64,000 bases of DNA from Pseudomonas viridiflava (GTDB lineage Bacteria > Pseudomonadota > Gammaproteobacteria > Pseudomonadales > Pseudomonadaceae): NCBI GenBank assembly GCA_900596015.1, contig UVIF01000001.1, positions 762,513 through 826,512 on the forward strand, read 5' to 3'. The notes below the pieces were generated by a model. The model did no database searches, was not told where the DNA came from, and was given only the letters and a program-made list of their open reading frames with translations. Both the position numbers and the translations under genes were made by a program. This document shows, piece by piece, positions 1 through 8,365 of the stretch. Each line of letters starts with the position of its first letter. Within the stretch, counting starts at the first letter, position 1.

Positions 1-320
1 CTACCGATGGCCACAGCCTGCGTACGTTCCATGGGCGGCTGATGTCCAGCGCCATAGACGCCGGCGTGCCGGTGCAGCCGATCGCGATCCGCTATCAGCG
101 TGAAGGCGAGCTGGATCCGATCGCGCCGTTTGTGGGCGATGACGATCTGTTGTCGCACTTGCTGCGCATTTTTGCTCAGCCTCGCGGGCAGGTATTGATT
201 CAGGTGCTGGCGCCGATCGCCAGCCTGGGCAAGGAACGCGCGGCGCTGGCCTATGAGGCGCAGGAGGCAGTGCGGTTCGCGTTGTTCGGGGAGCTGGAGG
301 AAGTACGGCAGGCGGCGTGA
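1..320 (+). CDS. 1-acyl-sn-glycerol-3-phosphate acyltransferase family protein, C-terminal part (5' end outside window)
   Basis: Open from the first base (frame beginning at base 3) to a TGA at 318-320. The visible residues begin TDGHSLRTFHGRLMSSAIDA, which fits the stretch after the FPEGT block of PlsC/OlsA-type lysophospholipid acyltransferases, followed by VPVQPIAIRY, the family's typical strand before the C-terminal helices. Such enzymes transfer an acyl chain from acyl-ACP or acyl-CoA to a lysolipid at the inner membrane. An ATG at 42 (MSSAID) is internal and not the start. The catalytic HX4D block lies upstream of the window, so substrate (lysophosphatidate or lyso-ornithine lipid) cannot be decided. 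Confidence 0.85.
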   Translation, partial: TDGHSLRTFHGRLMSSAIDAGVPVQPIAIRYQREGELDPIAPFVGDDDLLSHLLRIFAQPRGQVLIQVLAPIASLGKERAALAYEAQEAVRFALFGELEEVRQAA

Positions 321-343
321 GTCTGGTGTTCCGAGTTGCGTCA

Positions 344-366
344 TTCGCGGGCAGAGGGCTCGCGAA
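344..366. repeat. Small palindrome between convergent genes
   Basis: TTCGCG at 344-349 and CGCGAA at 361-366 form a short inverted repeat in the 59-base gap between the acyltransferase (+) and acpH (-). It lacks a T-run, so it is not a classical terminator. Its TCGCG core resembles one half of Pseudomonas REP elements. Too short to assign firmly. Confidence 0.3.
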
Positions 367-379
367 GACGTCGGCGCAA

Positions 380-952
380 TCACCCCATCTCTCGAGCGAA
401 CCCCTGCACCACCGGATAGAACGCCCGGAAATCCTCGGTCAGCGGCGCGTACAGGGCTCGTACTTCCTCGAACCCCCCAAGCAGCCCTTCAGGCTTGGAC
501 AGCCGCCGTGAGATCCCCTGCAGCACCCGCTCGATGATCTGGAAATCCCGGTACGACCCCAACCAATCCTCGGCGATCATGTGCGGCGCCATGCTCGCCA
601 GCCGCCCCGGCAGCTCGGCTTCGGCTTCCAACACCTGATAGACATGGCCAGTGAACGCCGCCAGTGACTGCCGGGAATAATCCGCCCAGTGCAGCGCCAG
701 GCAATGATCGAAAAACACATCGACGATGATCCCGGCATAGCGGCGCCGTTCGGCCGGGAAGCGGCCGATAGCGCGCAGCACCAGCGGGTGACTGTCGGTG
801 AATGCATCGATCTGCCGATGCAGTCGAATGCCGGCCTCCATGGGTGCGCTGAAGCGCCCTGCCAGCGGGCCTTTGACGAAATCGCCATAGAGGCTGCCGA
901 GCAGTTGCTCAGGTGCAGGACCGCCGAGATGAAGGTGCGCCAGGTAGTTCAT
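380..952 (-). CDS. acpH: Acyl carrier protein phosphodiesterase (AcpH, DUF479 family)
   Basis: 190 residues, starting MNYLAHLHLGG, the hallmark N-terminus of AcpH proteins, and carrying GSLYGDFVKG, HRQIDAFTDSHP and the VFFDHCLALHW segment; these His/Asp-rich blocks form the metal site in this HD-like fold. The family removes the 4'-phosphopantetheine arm from holo-ACP, giving apo-ACP and phosphopantetheine. E. coli AcpH is 193 residues, so this is full length. The next residues upstream of the ATG give no strong ribosome binding site. It converges on the acyltransferase fragment, and both concern acyl chain supply, but they are not co-transcribed. Confidence 0.9.
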   Translation of the reverse strand: MNYLAHLHLGGPAPEQLLGSLYGDFVKGPLAGRFSAPMEAGIRLHRQIDAFTDSHPLVLRAIGRFPAERRRYAGIIVDVFFDHCLALHWADYSRQSLAAFTGHVYQVLEAEAELPGRLASMAPHMIAEDWLGSYRDFQIIERVLQGISRRLSKPEGLLGGFEEVRALYAPLTEDFRAFYPVVQGFAREMG

Positions 953-991
953 GCCGCGCAGCTTAGCACCATTGCGACTGTATCGTTATAA

Positions 992-1080
992 CCCGATATA
1001 GCCGAACGATCCGCCGTTAGCACACATTCATATTTGTATATCGCGAAATACAGATATATATTTCGTCTCGTCCCGATATA
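992..1080 (+). promoter_or_regulatory. AT-rich control region of the arsR operon with repeated motifs
   Basis: The bases before arsR are strikingly AT-rich against the GC-rich background. The motif CCCGATATA occurs twice in direct orientation (992-1000 and 1072-1080), each time followed closely by GCCGA. Between them an inverted repeat has arms CGAAATA (1044-1050) and TATTTCG (1059-1065). ArsR-family repressors bind 12-2-12-type imperfect palindromes overlapping their own promoter, so the inverted repeat is the best operator candidate. No convincing -35/-10 pair could be chosen by eye. Confidence 0.45.
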
Positions 1081-1093
1081 AGCCGAGTACGTC

Positions 1094-1396
1094 ATGTCCC
1101 TCGATCTCGACGAAATAATAAAAGCCCTCTCCCACCCCGTGCGCAGGGAAATCCTGGCGTGGCTCAAGGATCCCCAGGGGCAGTTTCCCGATCAGCACCA
1201 CAGCACCGAAAACGGTGTATGTGCCGGGCAGATCGACCAACGCTGCGGCCTCTCGCAGTCGACCGTCTCGGCGCATCTGGCCACCCTGCAACGGGCCGGC
1301 CTGATCAGCAGCAAGAAGGTTGGCCAGTGGCACTTTTTCAAACGCAACGAGGACGTCATCCAGGCGTTTCTCGCGCAAATGAGCGCACAGCTCTGA
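1094..1396 (+). CDS. ArsR-family winged-helix transcriptional regulator
   Basis: 100 residues. ALSHPVRREILAWL near residues 11-24 is the classic ArsR helix, and the recognition helix is LSQSTVSAHLATLQRAGLI at about 53-71, followed by a wing ending KVGQWHFFK. The metal motif ELCVCDL of classical ArsR is absent; instead there is a longer insert (residues 25-50) with two histidines (35-36) and Cys43, and Cys51 follows. It is the first gene of a tight cluster with an MFS transporter (14-base gap) and an ene reductase, so it most likely represses this operon. The inducer is unknown; an electrophile or quinone would fit the neighbours, but that is inference. Confidence 0.88.
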   Translation: MSLDLDEIIKALSHPVRREILAWLKDPQGQFPDQHHSTENGVCAGQIDQRCGLSQSTVSAHLATLQRAGLISSKKVGQWHFFKRNEDVIQAFLAQMSAQL

Positions 1397-1409
1397 CAAG
1401 GATTTTTCC

Positions 1410-2576
1410 ATGCCCTTACCCCTGCTGATTCTGGCGCTGAGTTCCTTCGCCATCGGCACCACCGAGTTCGTCATCATGGGCCTGCTGCCCGATGTGGCGG
1501 GCGACCTGGGCGTCAGCATTCCCAGCGCCGGCTGGCTGGTCACCGGCTACGCCCTGGGCGTGGCCATCGGCGCACCGTTCATGGCCCTGGCCACCGCACG
1601 CCTGCCGCGAAAAGCGGCGCTGGTGGTGCTGATGGGCATCTTCATCGTCGGCAACCTGCTCTGCGCCATCGCCAGCGACTACAACGTGCTGATGCTCGCT
1701 CGGGTGGTCACCGCGCTGTCCCACGGTGCCTTTTTCGGCATCGGCTCGGTGGTGGCGGCCGGGCTGGTAGCACCCAACAAGCGTGCCTCGGCTGTGGCCT
1801 TGATGTTCACCGGCCTGACGCTGGCCAACGTGCTTGGCGTGCCGCTGGGCACCGCATTGGGCCAGGCCGCAGGCTGGCGTTCGACCTTCTGGGTGGTGAC
1901 GCTGATCGGCGTTGTCGCGCTGATCGGTCTGCTGCGTTTTCTGCCAGGCAATCGCGACGAAGCCAAGCTGGACATGATTGCCGAACTGTCGGCCCTCAAG
2001 GGCGCCGGGATCTGGCTGTCGCTGAGCATGACGGCGCTGTTCGCCGCGTCCATGTTCACCCTGTTCACCTACATCGCGCCGCTGCTGGGTGACGTCACCG
2101 GCATCTCCCCGCGCGGGGTCACCTACACCCTGCTGCTGATCGGCCTGGGCCTGACCGTGGGCAACATCATCGGCGGCAAACTGGCCGATCGACGCCTGGG
2201 CGCCACCCTGATCGGGGTCTTCGCGGCCATGGCCGTGGTGTCTACCGCGCTGAGCTGGACCGCGGTGGCCGTCATCCCGACCGAAATCACGTTATTCCTC
2301 TGGGCCGCCGCGGCATTCGCCGCCGTACCTGCGCTGCAGATCAACGTGGTGACCTTCGGCAAGTCGGCGCCCAACCTGGTGTCGACCCTGAACATCAGTG
2401 CCTTCAACGTCGGCAATGCCCTGGGCGCCTGGATCGGCGGCGCCGTCATCGCCGGCGGCCTCGGCCTGACCAGCGTGCCACTGGCCGCAGCAGCGCTGGC
2501 CGTGCTTGCCCTGATCGTCACCCTGATCACTTTTCGCCAGACCCGGACGCCGGACCTGGCACCCGCCACTCACTGA
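1410..2576 (+). CDS. MFS transporter, DHA1 (AraJ/YdhP-like) family
   Basis: 388 residues with 12 hydrophobic segments. The N-terminus LSSFAIGTTEFVIMGLLPD matches the start of DHA1 drug/sugar efflux permeases, and ARLPRKAALVVLM is the loop 2-3 signature region. A ribosome binding site AAGGA precedes the ATG. It lies 14 bases after the ArsR gene and 15 bases before the ene reductase, so it is the middle gene of an operon. Function is presumably export of a small organic compound from the cytoplasm using the proton gradient. Substrate is not deducible from sequence. Confidence 0.88.
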   Translation: MPLPLLILALSSFAIGTTEFVIMGLLPDVAGDLGVSIPSAGWLVTGYALGVAIGAPFMALATARLPRKAALVVLMGIFIVGNLLCAIASDYNVLMLARVVTALSHGAFFGIGSVVAAGLVAPNKRASAVALMFTGLTLANVLGVPLGTALGQAAGWRSTFWVVTLIGVVALIGLLRFLPGNRDEAKLDMIAELSALKGAGIWLSLSMTALFAASMFTLFTYIAPLLGDVTGISPRGVTYTLLLIGLGLTVGNIIGGKLADRRLGATLIGVFAAMAVVSTALSWTAVAVIPTEITLFLWAAAAFAAVPALQINVVTFGKSAPNLVSTLNISAFNVGNALGAWIGGAVIAGGLGLTSVPLAAAALAVLALIVTLITFRQTRTPDLAPATH

Positions 2577-2591
2577 TAGAGGCTGTTCTTC

Positions 2592-3641
2592 ATGACTACA
2601 CTTTTCGACCCAATCAAGCTCGGCGCACTGCAACTGCCGAACCGCATCATCATGGCACCGCTGACCCGTTGCCGCGCCGACGAGGGCCGCGTGCCCAACC
2701 AGATGATGGCCGACTACTATGTGCAACGCGCCAGCGCCGGGCTGATCCTCAGCGAAGCGACCTCGGTGACGCCCATGGGCGTCGGCTACCCGGACACCCC
2801 TGGCATCTGGTCCAACGATCAGGTTCGCGGCTGGGCCAATGTCACCCAGGCCGTGCACGCCGCCGGTGGCCGGATCATGCTGCAGCTGTGGCACGTGGGC
2901 CGGATCTCGCATTCGCAATACCTGGACGGCGAGTTGCCGGTAGCCCCCAGCGCAATCGCCGCCGACGGCCACGTCAGCCTGGTACGTCCGATCACCAGTT
3001 TCGAAACCCCACGGGCGCTGGAAACCGCTGAAATCGCCGACATCGTCGAGGCTTATCGAGTGGGCGCAGAGAACGCCAAGGCTGCGGGCTTCGATGGCGT
3101 GGAAATCCACGGCGCCAACGGCTATCTGCTCGACCAGTTCCTGCAGAGCAGCACCAACCAGCGCACCGACGCCTACGGCGGCTCGCTGGAAAACCGTGCA
3201 CGGCTGCTGCTGGAAGTGACCGATGCGGCCATCGACGTCTGGGGCGCCGACCGTGTCGGCGTGCACCTGTCGCCACGTGCCGACCTGCACGACATGGGCG
3301 ATGCCAACCGTGCCGAAACCTTCACCTATGTTGCCCGCGAACTGGGCAAGCGCGGCATCGCGTTCATCTGTGCCCGCGAGAAGGAAGGCGAGGACAGCCT
3401 GGCCGCGCAATTGCGTGATGCGTTTGGCGGTCCGTACATCGTCAACGAGCGCTTCGACAAGGCGTCGGCCAATGCCGCCCTGGCCAATGGCATCGCCGAC
3501 GCCGTGGCCTTCGGCGTGCCTTACATCGCCAACCCTGACCTGCCGGAGCGCCTGCAGGCCGACGCGCCATTGAACGAGCCACACCCCGAAACGTTCTACG
3601 CCAAGGGCGCTGCCGGTTACCTGGACTACCCGCGCATGTAA
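2592..3641 (+). CDS. nemA: Alkene reductase, old yellow enzyme family (NemA/XenB-like)
   Basis: 349 residues, a complete FMN-dependent TIM-barrel ene reductase. The start TTLFDPIKLGALQLPNRIIM, then APLTRCRA, the LWHVGRISH strand, and EIHGANGYLLDQFLQ are all hallmark OYE segments. These NADPH-dependent flavoenzymes reduce activated alkenes, N-ethylmaleimide, quinones and nitro compounds in the cytosol. XenB of P. putida and P. fluorescens belongs here. Co-directional with the ArsR and MFS genes (15-base gap), suggesting a detoxification operon in which the reductase neutralises and the transporter expels reactive compounds. Which of the paralogous names (nemA, xenB) fits best cannot be settled without a tree. 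Confidence 0.9.
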   Translation: MTTLFDPIKLGALQLPNRIIMAPLTRCRADEGRVPNQMMADYYVQRASAGLILSEATSVTPMGVGYPDTPGIWSNDQVRGWANVTQAVHAAGGRIMLQLWHVGRISHSQYLDGELPVAPSAIAADGHVSLVRPITSFETPRALETAEIADIVEAYRVGAENAKAAGFDGVEIHGANGYLLDQFLQSSTNQRTDAYGGSLENRARLLLEVTDAAIDVWGADRVGVHLSPRADLHDMGDANRAETFTYVARELGKRGIAFICAREKEGEDSLAAQLRDAFGGPYIVNERFDKASANAALANGIADAVAFGVPYIANPDLPERLQADAPLNEPHPETFYAKGAAGYLDYPRM

Positions 3642-3642
3642 G

Positions 3643-3667
3643 CGCCAGGCCGGGCCGCCGCCTGGCG
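3643..3667. terminator. Hairpin between convergent genes, possible transcription end
   Basis: CGCCAGGC (3643-3650) pairs with GCCTGGCG (3660-3667) across a 9-base loop, directly after the ene reductase stop and just before the end of the convergent coiled-coil gene. There is no adjacent T-run, so intrinsic termination is uncertain. Confidence 0.35.
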
Positions 3668-3678
3668 TGCCCGGCCGG

Positions 3679-4518
3679 TCAGCGACGCAGCTGGCTGATC
3701 TGCTGCTGCAGGTTCTGCACCTGATTCTGCAGCGTGTTCAAGCTGCGCGTGGCCTGCCCGCGAAAGGCATCGAACTCGCTGACGCTCGGCCCGCTGGTGG
3801 CCGCCGGGCGATTGTCCTGCTCGCTCTTGAGCACGATGAGGTCCTGCTCCAGGCGCTCGAGCTGCGCGCCTGGATTGCTCTTCTTCAATGCGGCCAGCTC
3901 GCCGTCGACGCTGTCCAGACGTGCCTGCAACTTGCCGGTGTCCGGCTGCGCCTGCTTCAACGTCACAAGCTCGGCCGCCAAGGCCTTCAACTGCGCCTGC
4001 AACTGCTCGTTGAGCGTCTGTTGCGCGGCCACCTGGGACGCCGCCTGTTCCAGACGAGTCTGCAAAGTGCTCTGCTGGCCGGCCACACCACTCTGTTGCT
4101 GAGTCTGCTGCGCCAGCTGGTCCTGCAACTGCTTGATTTCGGCCCGCATCGCTTCGCTACCCGATACGGCAGTGGACTGGGTATTGGCCACTTTGCCGCT
4201 GATGTCCTGCAGACGCCCCGCCGCTTCTTCGCTGATGCGCGCAAAACTCTCCTGAGTTGCGACCAATTGCTGCTCCATCAGGTTGATCTGCTGGAAACTC
4301 CACCAGCCCAGGCCGCCCAGGGCGATGAACAACGCACCGATCAGTGCCCACAGCGCACCCGTGCTGGGCGCCCGGACGCGCACCACCGGCGTGTTGCGCG
4401 AGTACAACGCCTCGCGATCGCGCCCGCCGCCCACAGGGGCAAACTCGTGCTCGTCGCGGGTATCGCCGCGCAGGCTGGGCAGATTGTCGTCGAAGTCGTC
4501 GGGAGCATCTTTGCGCAT
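3679..4518 (-). CDS. Single-pass membrane protein with long coiled coil (function unknown)
   Basis: 279 residues from the ATG at 4516-4518, chosen because AAAGG sits at good spacing upstream (an in-frame ATG at 4638 lies further up without support). Residues 1-50 are hydrophilic and acidic/basic, about 53-75 form one transmembrane helix (GALWALIGALFIALGGLGWW), and the remainder to residue 279 is Gln/Leu-rich heptad sequence typical of a coiled coil. Topology is probably N-in, with the coiled coil in the periplasm. Homologues in Pseudomonas are often labelled ATPase, but no P-loop is visible. It sits downstream of the SDR gene on the same strand, 89 bases away. No function can be assigned. Confidence 0.8.
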   Translation of the reverse strand: MRKDAPDDFDDNLPSLRGDTRDEHEFAPVGGGRDREALYSRNTPVVRVRAPSTGALWALIGALFIALGGLGWWSFQQINLMEQQLVATQESFARISEEAAGRLQDISGKVANTQSTAVSGSEAMRAEIKQLQDQLAQQTQQQSGVAGQQSTLQTRLEQAASQVAAQQTLNEQLQAQLKALAAELVTLKQAQPDTGKLQARLDSVDGELAALKKSNPGAQLERLEQDLIVLKSEQDNRPAATSGPSVSEFDAFRGQATRSLNTLQNQVQNLQQQISQLRR

Positions 4519-4607
4519 GTGAGAAACCTTTGTGTCACGGGTAATGGCCAGGACCGCGAGTATACCCTTGCAACGACGGGCACTGGCCCACCACCCAGGC
4601 GATTGGC

Positions 4608-5606
4608 TCAACCGCCGGGCGTGACCTGGGCCCGCCACCAGCCACAGAATTCATCCAGCGATGCCCACAAGGACGTGCATGGGTCGTAGCCCAGATAATG
4701 CCGGGCACGATTGATATCCAGGGTGAAATGCTCGTGCAGGGCCTGCACTTCCAGACGCGACAGGCGCGGTCGGGGTTGGCCGGGCCAGAGCAGGCAGGCC
4801 GCTTCGCAGGCCGCGGCGGTGCCGTGGGCCAGGCCGAAGTCGCGGTAGCGACGCACCTGGGGCAACTCCAGCTGACGCATCACGTAGTTGATCACGTCCC
4901 ACAACGGAATCGGCGCGCCATTGCTGATGTTGTAGACCTGATTGAGTGCGGTATCGCCCGCCGTCAGAGCGCCCAGCAGTGCCTGATTGAGGTTCTGCAC
5001 GCTGGTGAAATCGACCTTGTTCAAGCCATCGCCGATGATCCGCAGGCGATTCTTGCGCTGCATCTCGATCAACCGCGCGAACTGCTGCCCGTCGCCCGCA
5101 CCGGTCACCCGATGTGCTCGCAGCACAACGGTTTCCAGGCCGAACTCGGCAGCGCCGAGCACCTTGCGTTCGGCCAGCCATTTGCTCCGCGCGGCATGCC
5201 CGCGCAGACGTCCCGGTACCTGCTCTTCCTTGACTGCCAGGTGGCTGCGACCGTCGAAACAGACCGCTGCCGAAGACAGATACACCAGCCGCTGCACGTG
5301 CTCCTTGAGACAGGCCTCGACGACGTTCTCGGTGACCTCGACATTGGCCTGCTGGAACAGCTGAGCGCGACCCCAGGTACCTGCGGCACCGGCGCAATGG
5401 ACCACGGCGTCGACGCCGATGCACAGGCGCTTGGCCAGGTCGGGGTCGAGCAGGTCACCTTGCATGAACTGGGCGCCGCGTCGCACCAGATGCTCCACCC
5501 CTTCGGCCCGGCGACCGTTGATGCGCACTTCAAGCCCCTGCTCCAACGCCAGGCGCGTGAAGCGTCCGCCGATGAAGCCGCTTGCGCCGGTAACCAGAAT
5601 CTTCAT
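4608..5606 (-). CDS. NAD(P)-dependent epimerase/dehydratase-like protein (extended SDR) with missing catalytic Tyr
   Basis: 332 residues. The N-terminal Rossmann motif TGASGFIGG, then GDLLDPD and VVHCAGAAG, identify an extended short-chain dehydrogenase related to 3-beta-hydroxysteroid dehydrogenase/isomerases. The catalytic YXXXK segment, expected before KWLAERKVL, reads HAARSK: Lys142 is present but the position four residues earlier is Ala138 rather than Tyr. The upstream SSAAV serine region is present. GGAG six bases before the ATG supports the start. The protein may bind NAD(P) without the standard chemistry, or use another residue. Substrate unknown. Confidence 0.85.
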   Translation of the reverse strand: MKILVTGASGFIGGRFTRLALEQGLEVRINGRRAEGVEHLVRRGAQFMQGDLLDPDLAKRLCIGVDAVVHCAGAAGTWGRAQLFQQANVEVTENVVEACLKEHVQRLVYLSSAAVCFDGRSHLAVKEEQVPGRLRGHAARSKWLAERKVLGAAEFGLETVVLRAHRVTGAGDGQQFARLIEMQRKNRLRIIGDGLNKVDFTSVQNLNQALLGALTAGDTALNQVYNISNGAPIPLWDVINYVMRQLELPQVRRYRDFGLAHGTAAACEAACLLWPGQPRPRLSRLEVQALHEHFTLDINRARHYLGYDPCTSLWASLDEFCGWWRAQVTPGG

Positions 5607-5745
5607 GAATTGCTCCGCTGTGCATCGTTCAATGTGTTACCGCAGCACGACCTCGGGAAGGTCCTGCAGCGTTCTTCGAGGTCACTCTCTGCTCGGCACC
5701 CTGGCTGTGGGCGACCGGTCCGCTAGCGGTAGACGCACGCAGGGC

Positions 5746-6636
5746 TCACAGCGGCACCAACCAGCTTCCGGCGCCCTCGCGCAGATGCCGGGTGAGGCGC
5801 TCGAGCAATTGCCCGCCGTTGCGCCAGTGATGCCAGTACAACGGTACGTCCACCGGATGCCCGGTGACGATCTCGATCAGGCTGCCATCGGCCAGTGCGT
5901 CCTCGACCTGTAGCTCCGGAACCATGCCCCAGCCCATCCCGGCCTTGGCCAACCGGTTGAACCCTTCCGACGACGGGCACAGGTGATGGAGAAAACCTTC
6001 CGCAAGCCCCAGCGACGCCAGAAAGCGATGTTGCAGATAGTCGTCGGGGCCGAACACCAGCGCGGGCGTGCGGGGCAGATGGGCCGGTTCGAAGCCTGCG
6101 GGAAAATGCCGGACCATGAAGCCGGGACTGGCCAGCGCGCGATAGCGCATGGCGCCCAGCAACAGGCTGCGCGCCCCGGCCAGGGGCCGCTCGCTGGCAC
6201 ACAGGCAGGCGGCCACTTCACCGGCGCGCATGCGCTTGAGCCCGACGTCCTGATCCTCCACCACGTGGTCCAGCAGCAATTGCTCGCGAATGCAGAAATC
6301 CGCGACCGCACCGGCCCACCAAGTGCCCAGGCTGTCCGCGTTCAAGGCAATCCGCAGGCGCTCGGGCATGCCCTGTTCGTCCAGCGCCGGCACCTGACCC
6401 TGCAGGTCACGTTCGAGCAAGCGCACCTGCTGCACATGGTTGAGCAGGCGGCGGCCGATATCGGTGGGTGCCGGCGGCGTGGCGCGAATCAGCACGGGCT
6501 GACCCACCCGCGCCTCGAGCAGCTTGATCCGCTGCGACACGGCCGACTGCGACAAGCCCAGCACCTGCGCAGCGCGCTCGAAGCCTGCCTGCTCCACGAC
6601 GGCGGCCAGCGCGGCGAGCAACTTGTAATCGAACAT
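5746..6636 (-). CDS. argP: LysR-family regulator ArgP (IciA)
   Basis: 296 residues. The winged helix at the N-terminus (LAAVVEQAGFERAAQVLGLS then QSAVSQRIKLLE) is typical LysR, and the protein matches ArgP in length and in context: it is divergent from a LysE/ArgO-type exporter with an 89-base shared control region. ArgP senses lysine/arginine and activates amino acid export. The C-terminal two-lobed effector domain spans about residues 90-296. The same pair precedes sodB in other Pseudomonas genomes, which supports the assignment. Confidence 0.9.
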   Translation of the reverse strand: MFDYKLLAALAAVVEQAGFERAAQVLGLSQSAVSQRIKLLEARVGQPVLIRATPPAPTDIGRRLLNHVQQVRLLERDLQGQVPALDEQGMPERLRIALNADSLGTWWAGAVADFCIREQLLLDHVVEDQDVGLKRMRAGEVAACLCASERPLAGARSLLLGAMRYRALASPGFMVRHFPAGFEPAHLPRTPALVFGPDDYLQHRFLASLGLAEGFLHHLCPSSEGFNRLAKAGMGWGMVPELQVEDALADGSLIEIVTGHPVDVPLYWHHWRNGGQLLERLTRHLREGAGSWLVPL

Positions 6637-6725
6637 CAGATTTCCTAATGAGTGATCAGCACTATTGCTTTTTCTTATAGCGCACAGACACTGACAATGG
6701 CCAGTATCAAATGGGAGATGCAGCG

Positions 6726-7325
6726 ATGTGGCAGAGTTATTTGAACGGTTTGCTGGTCGCGTTCGGCCTGATCATGGCGATCGGCACACAGAACGCTTTC
6801 GTTCTGGCGCAGAGCCTGCGCCGTGAGCATCACCTGCCCGTGGCGCTGCTGTGCGTGGTATGCGATGCGCTGCTGGTGGCTGCGGGTGTGTTCGGCCTGG
6901 CCACGGTACTGGCGCACAATCCGACCTTGCTGGCGGTGGCGCGCTGGGGCGGCGCGTTGTTTCTGCTCTGGTACGGCGCCAAGGCCCTGCGCCGTGCCTG
7001 CTCGCGGCAGAGCCTGGAACAGGCCGGCACCGCCGGGTTGCGCTCGCGCAAGGCGGTGCTGCTCAGCGCGCTGGCGGTGACCCTGCTCAACCCTCACGTG
7101 TATCTGGACACGGTTCTGCTGATCGGCTCGCTCGGCGCTCAGCAAAGCGTGCCTGCCGCCTATGTTGCCGGCGCCACCAGCGCGTCGCTGCTGTGGTTCT
7201 TCGGCCTGGCCCTGGCGGCGGCATGGCTGGCACCCTGGCTGGCGCGGCCCAACACCTGGCGCCTGCTCGATCTGATGGTGGCGGTCATGATGTTCGCCGT
7301 GGCGGCACAGCTGGTGTTTGCCTGA
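6726..7325 (+). CDS. argO: LysE/ArgO-family amino acid exporter
   Basis: 199 residues from the ATG at 6726, which has GGGAG eight bases upstream; an ATG at 6711 overlaps that site and is less likely. Six hydrophobic segments, with the LysE signature IMAIGTQNAFVLAQ near the N-terminus and LLNPHVYLDTV in the middle. LysE/ArgO proteins export basic amino acids (arginine, lysine or canavanine) using the membrane potential. Transcribed divergently from argP, its presumed activator. The specific amino acid is inferred from the regulator, not from sequence alone. Confidence 0.88.
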   Translation: MWQSYLNGLLVAFGLIMAIGTQNAFVLAQSLRREHHLPVALLCVVCDALLVAAGVFGLATVLAHNPTLLAVARWGGALFLLWYGAKALRRACSRQSLEQAGTAGLRSRKAVLLSALAVTLLNPHVYLDTVLLIGSLGAQQSVPAAYVAGATSASLLWFFGLALAAAWLAPWLARPNTWRLLDLMVAVMMFAVAAQLVFA

Positions 7326-7382
7326 AACCGTCAGTCTGGCCGCGCAAAGGCTCTGGAACCTCTATTCCACACAGTTGTTGCG

Positions 7383-7411
7383 TGGTTAAGCCACTATGCC
7401 GATGCTATGAT
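7383..7411 (+). promoter_or_regulatory. Possible sigma-70 promoter for sodB
   Basis: A TATGAT hexamer at 7406-7411 is a good -10 element, about 100 bases before the sodB ATG. The best-placed -35 at 17-base spacing is TGGTTA (7383-7388), a weak match. No Fur box was recognised here. Confidence 0.35.
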
Positions 7412-7511
7412 CCGGCACTGCGTCGCAAAGAGTAAAAACTCGCCGACGTTTCTCAGGCCGCCCGTGATCGGCCTTGCGCAAACCGCAACAGACCTGATTA
7501 GGAGAATCACC

Positions 7512-8108
7512 ATGGCTTTCGAATTGCCGCCGCTGCCCTACGCCCACGATGCCCTGCAGCCGCACATCTCCAAGGAAACCCTGGAGTATCACCACGACAA
7601 GCACCACAACACCTATGTCGTGAACCTGAACAACCTGGTGCCAGGCACCGAGTTCGAAGGCAAGACCCTCGAAGAGATCGTCAAGTCGTCTTCCGGTGGC
7701 ATCTTCAACAACGCCGCCCAGGTCTGGAACCACACCTTCTACTGGAACTGCCTGGCGCCCAACGCCGGTGGCCAGCCTACCGGTGCCTTGGCCGAAGCGA
7801 TCAACACCGCATTCGGCTCGTTCGATACCTTCAAGGAAGAATTCACCAAGACGTCGGTCGGCACCTTCGGTTCCGGCTGGGGCTGGCTGGTGAAGAAGGC
7901 CGACGGCTCCCTGGCTCTGGCCAGCACCATCGGCGCCGGTAACCCGCTGACCAATGGCGATACCCCGCTGCTGACCTGCGACGTCTGGGAACACGCCTAC
8001 TACATCGACTACCGCAACGTCCGTCCCAAGTACGTCGAGGCGTTCTGGAACCTGGTGAACTGGGACTTCGTTGCCCAGCAGTACGAAGGCAAGGCATTCA
8101 CGGCCTGA
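7512..8108 (+). CDS. sodB: Iron superoxide dismutase
   Basis: 198 residues. [20 protein letters not shown] is the conserved Fe-SOD N-terminus. Metal ligands His27 (in YHHDKHH), His74 (in VWNHTFYW), and the Asp and His of DVWEHAYY are all present, and AAQVWNH carries the Fe-type Gln. The enzyme dismutates superoxide to peroxide and oxygen in the cytosol. The ATG at 7512 has GGAG 5-8 bases upstream. Upstream in-frame codons from 7407 are not conserved. It is followed by a strong terminator and so forms a single-gene unit between the exporter and bifA. Confidence 0.97.
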   Translation: MAFELPPLPYAHDALQPHISKETLEYHHDKHHNTYVVNLNNLVPGTEFEGKTLEEIVKSSSGGIFNNAAQVWNHTFYWNCLAPNAGGQPTGALAEAINTAFGSFDTFKEEFTKTSVGTFGSGWGWLVKKADGSLALASTIGAGNPLTNGDTPLLTCDVWEHAYYIDYRNVRPKYVEAFWNLVNWDFVAQQYEGKAFTA

Positions 8109-8124
8109 GCCACAGCGTGCGTAG

Positions 8125-8153
8125 AAAGCCCGGCCTTCGTGCCGGGCTTTTTT
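8125..8153 (+). terminator. Rho-independent terminator of sodB
   Basis: Ten-base perfect stem AAAGCCCGGC (8125-8134) with GCCGGGCTTT (8141-8150), six-base loop, followed by TTT. Begins 16 bases after the sodB stop. Confidence 0.92.
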
Positions 8154-8365
8154 ATGCCCGCCGGCAAACGCCGAAGGCATGCCTGGTTTGGCTTATCGCT
8201 ACATTGCCGCTCAAGAATGCGTCCGGGTCGGCCGATACACTGGCGCGTCCCCCGGTATTCAAGACCATCGGTATGGCTCGCGTACATTTGTGGCTTTACG
8301 GCTCACGGTAAGTTGCCAATACTCATGGCATCTTGATGCCAAGCGTTCGAAACAAGGAATTGCCA

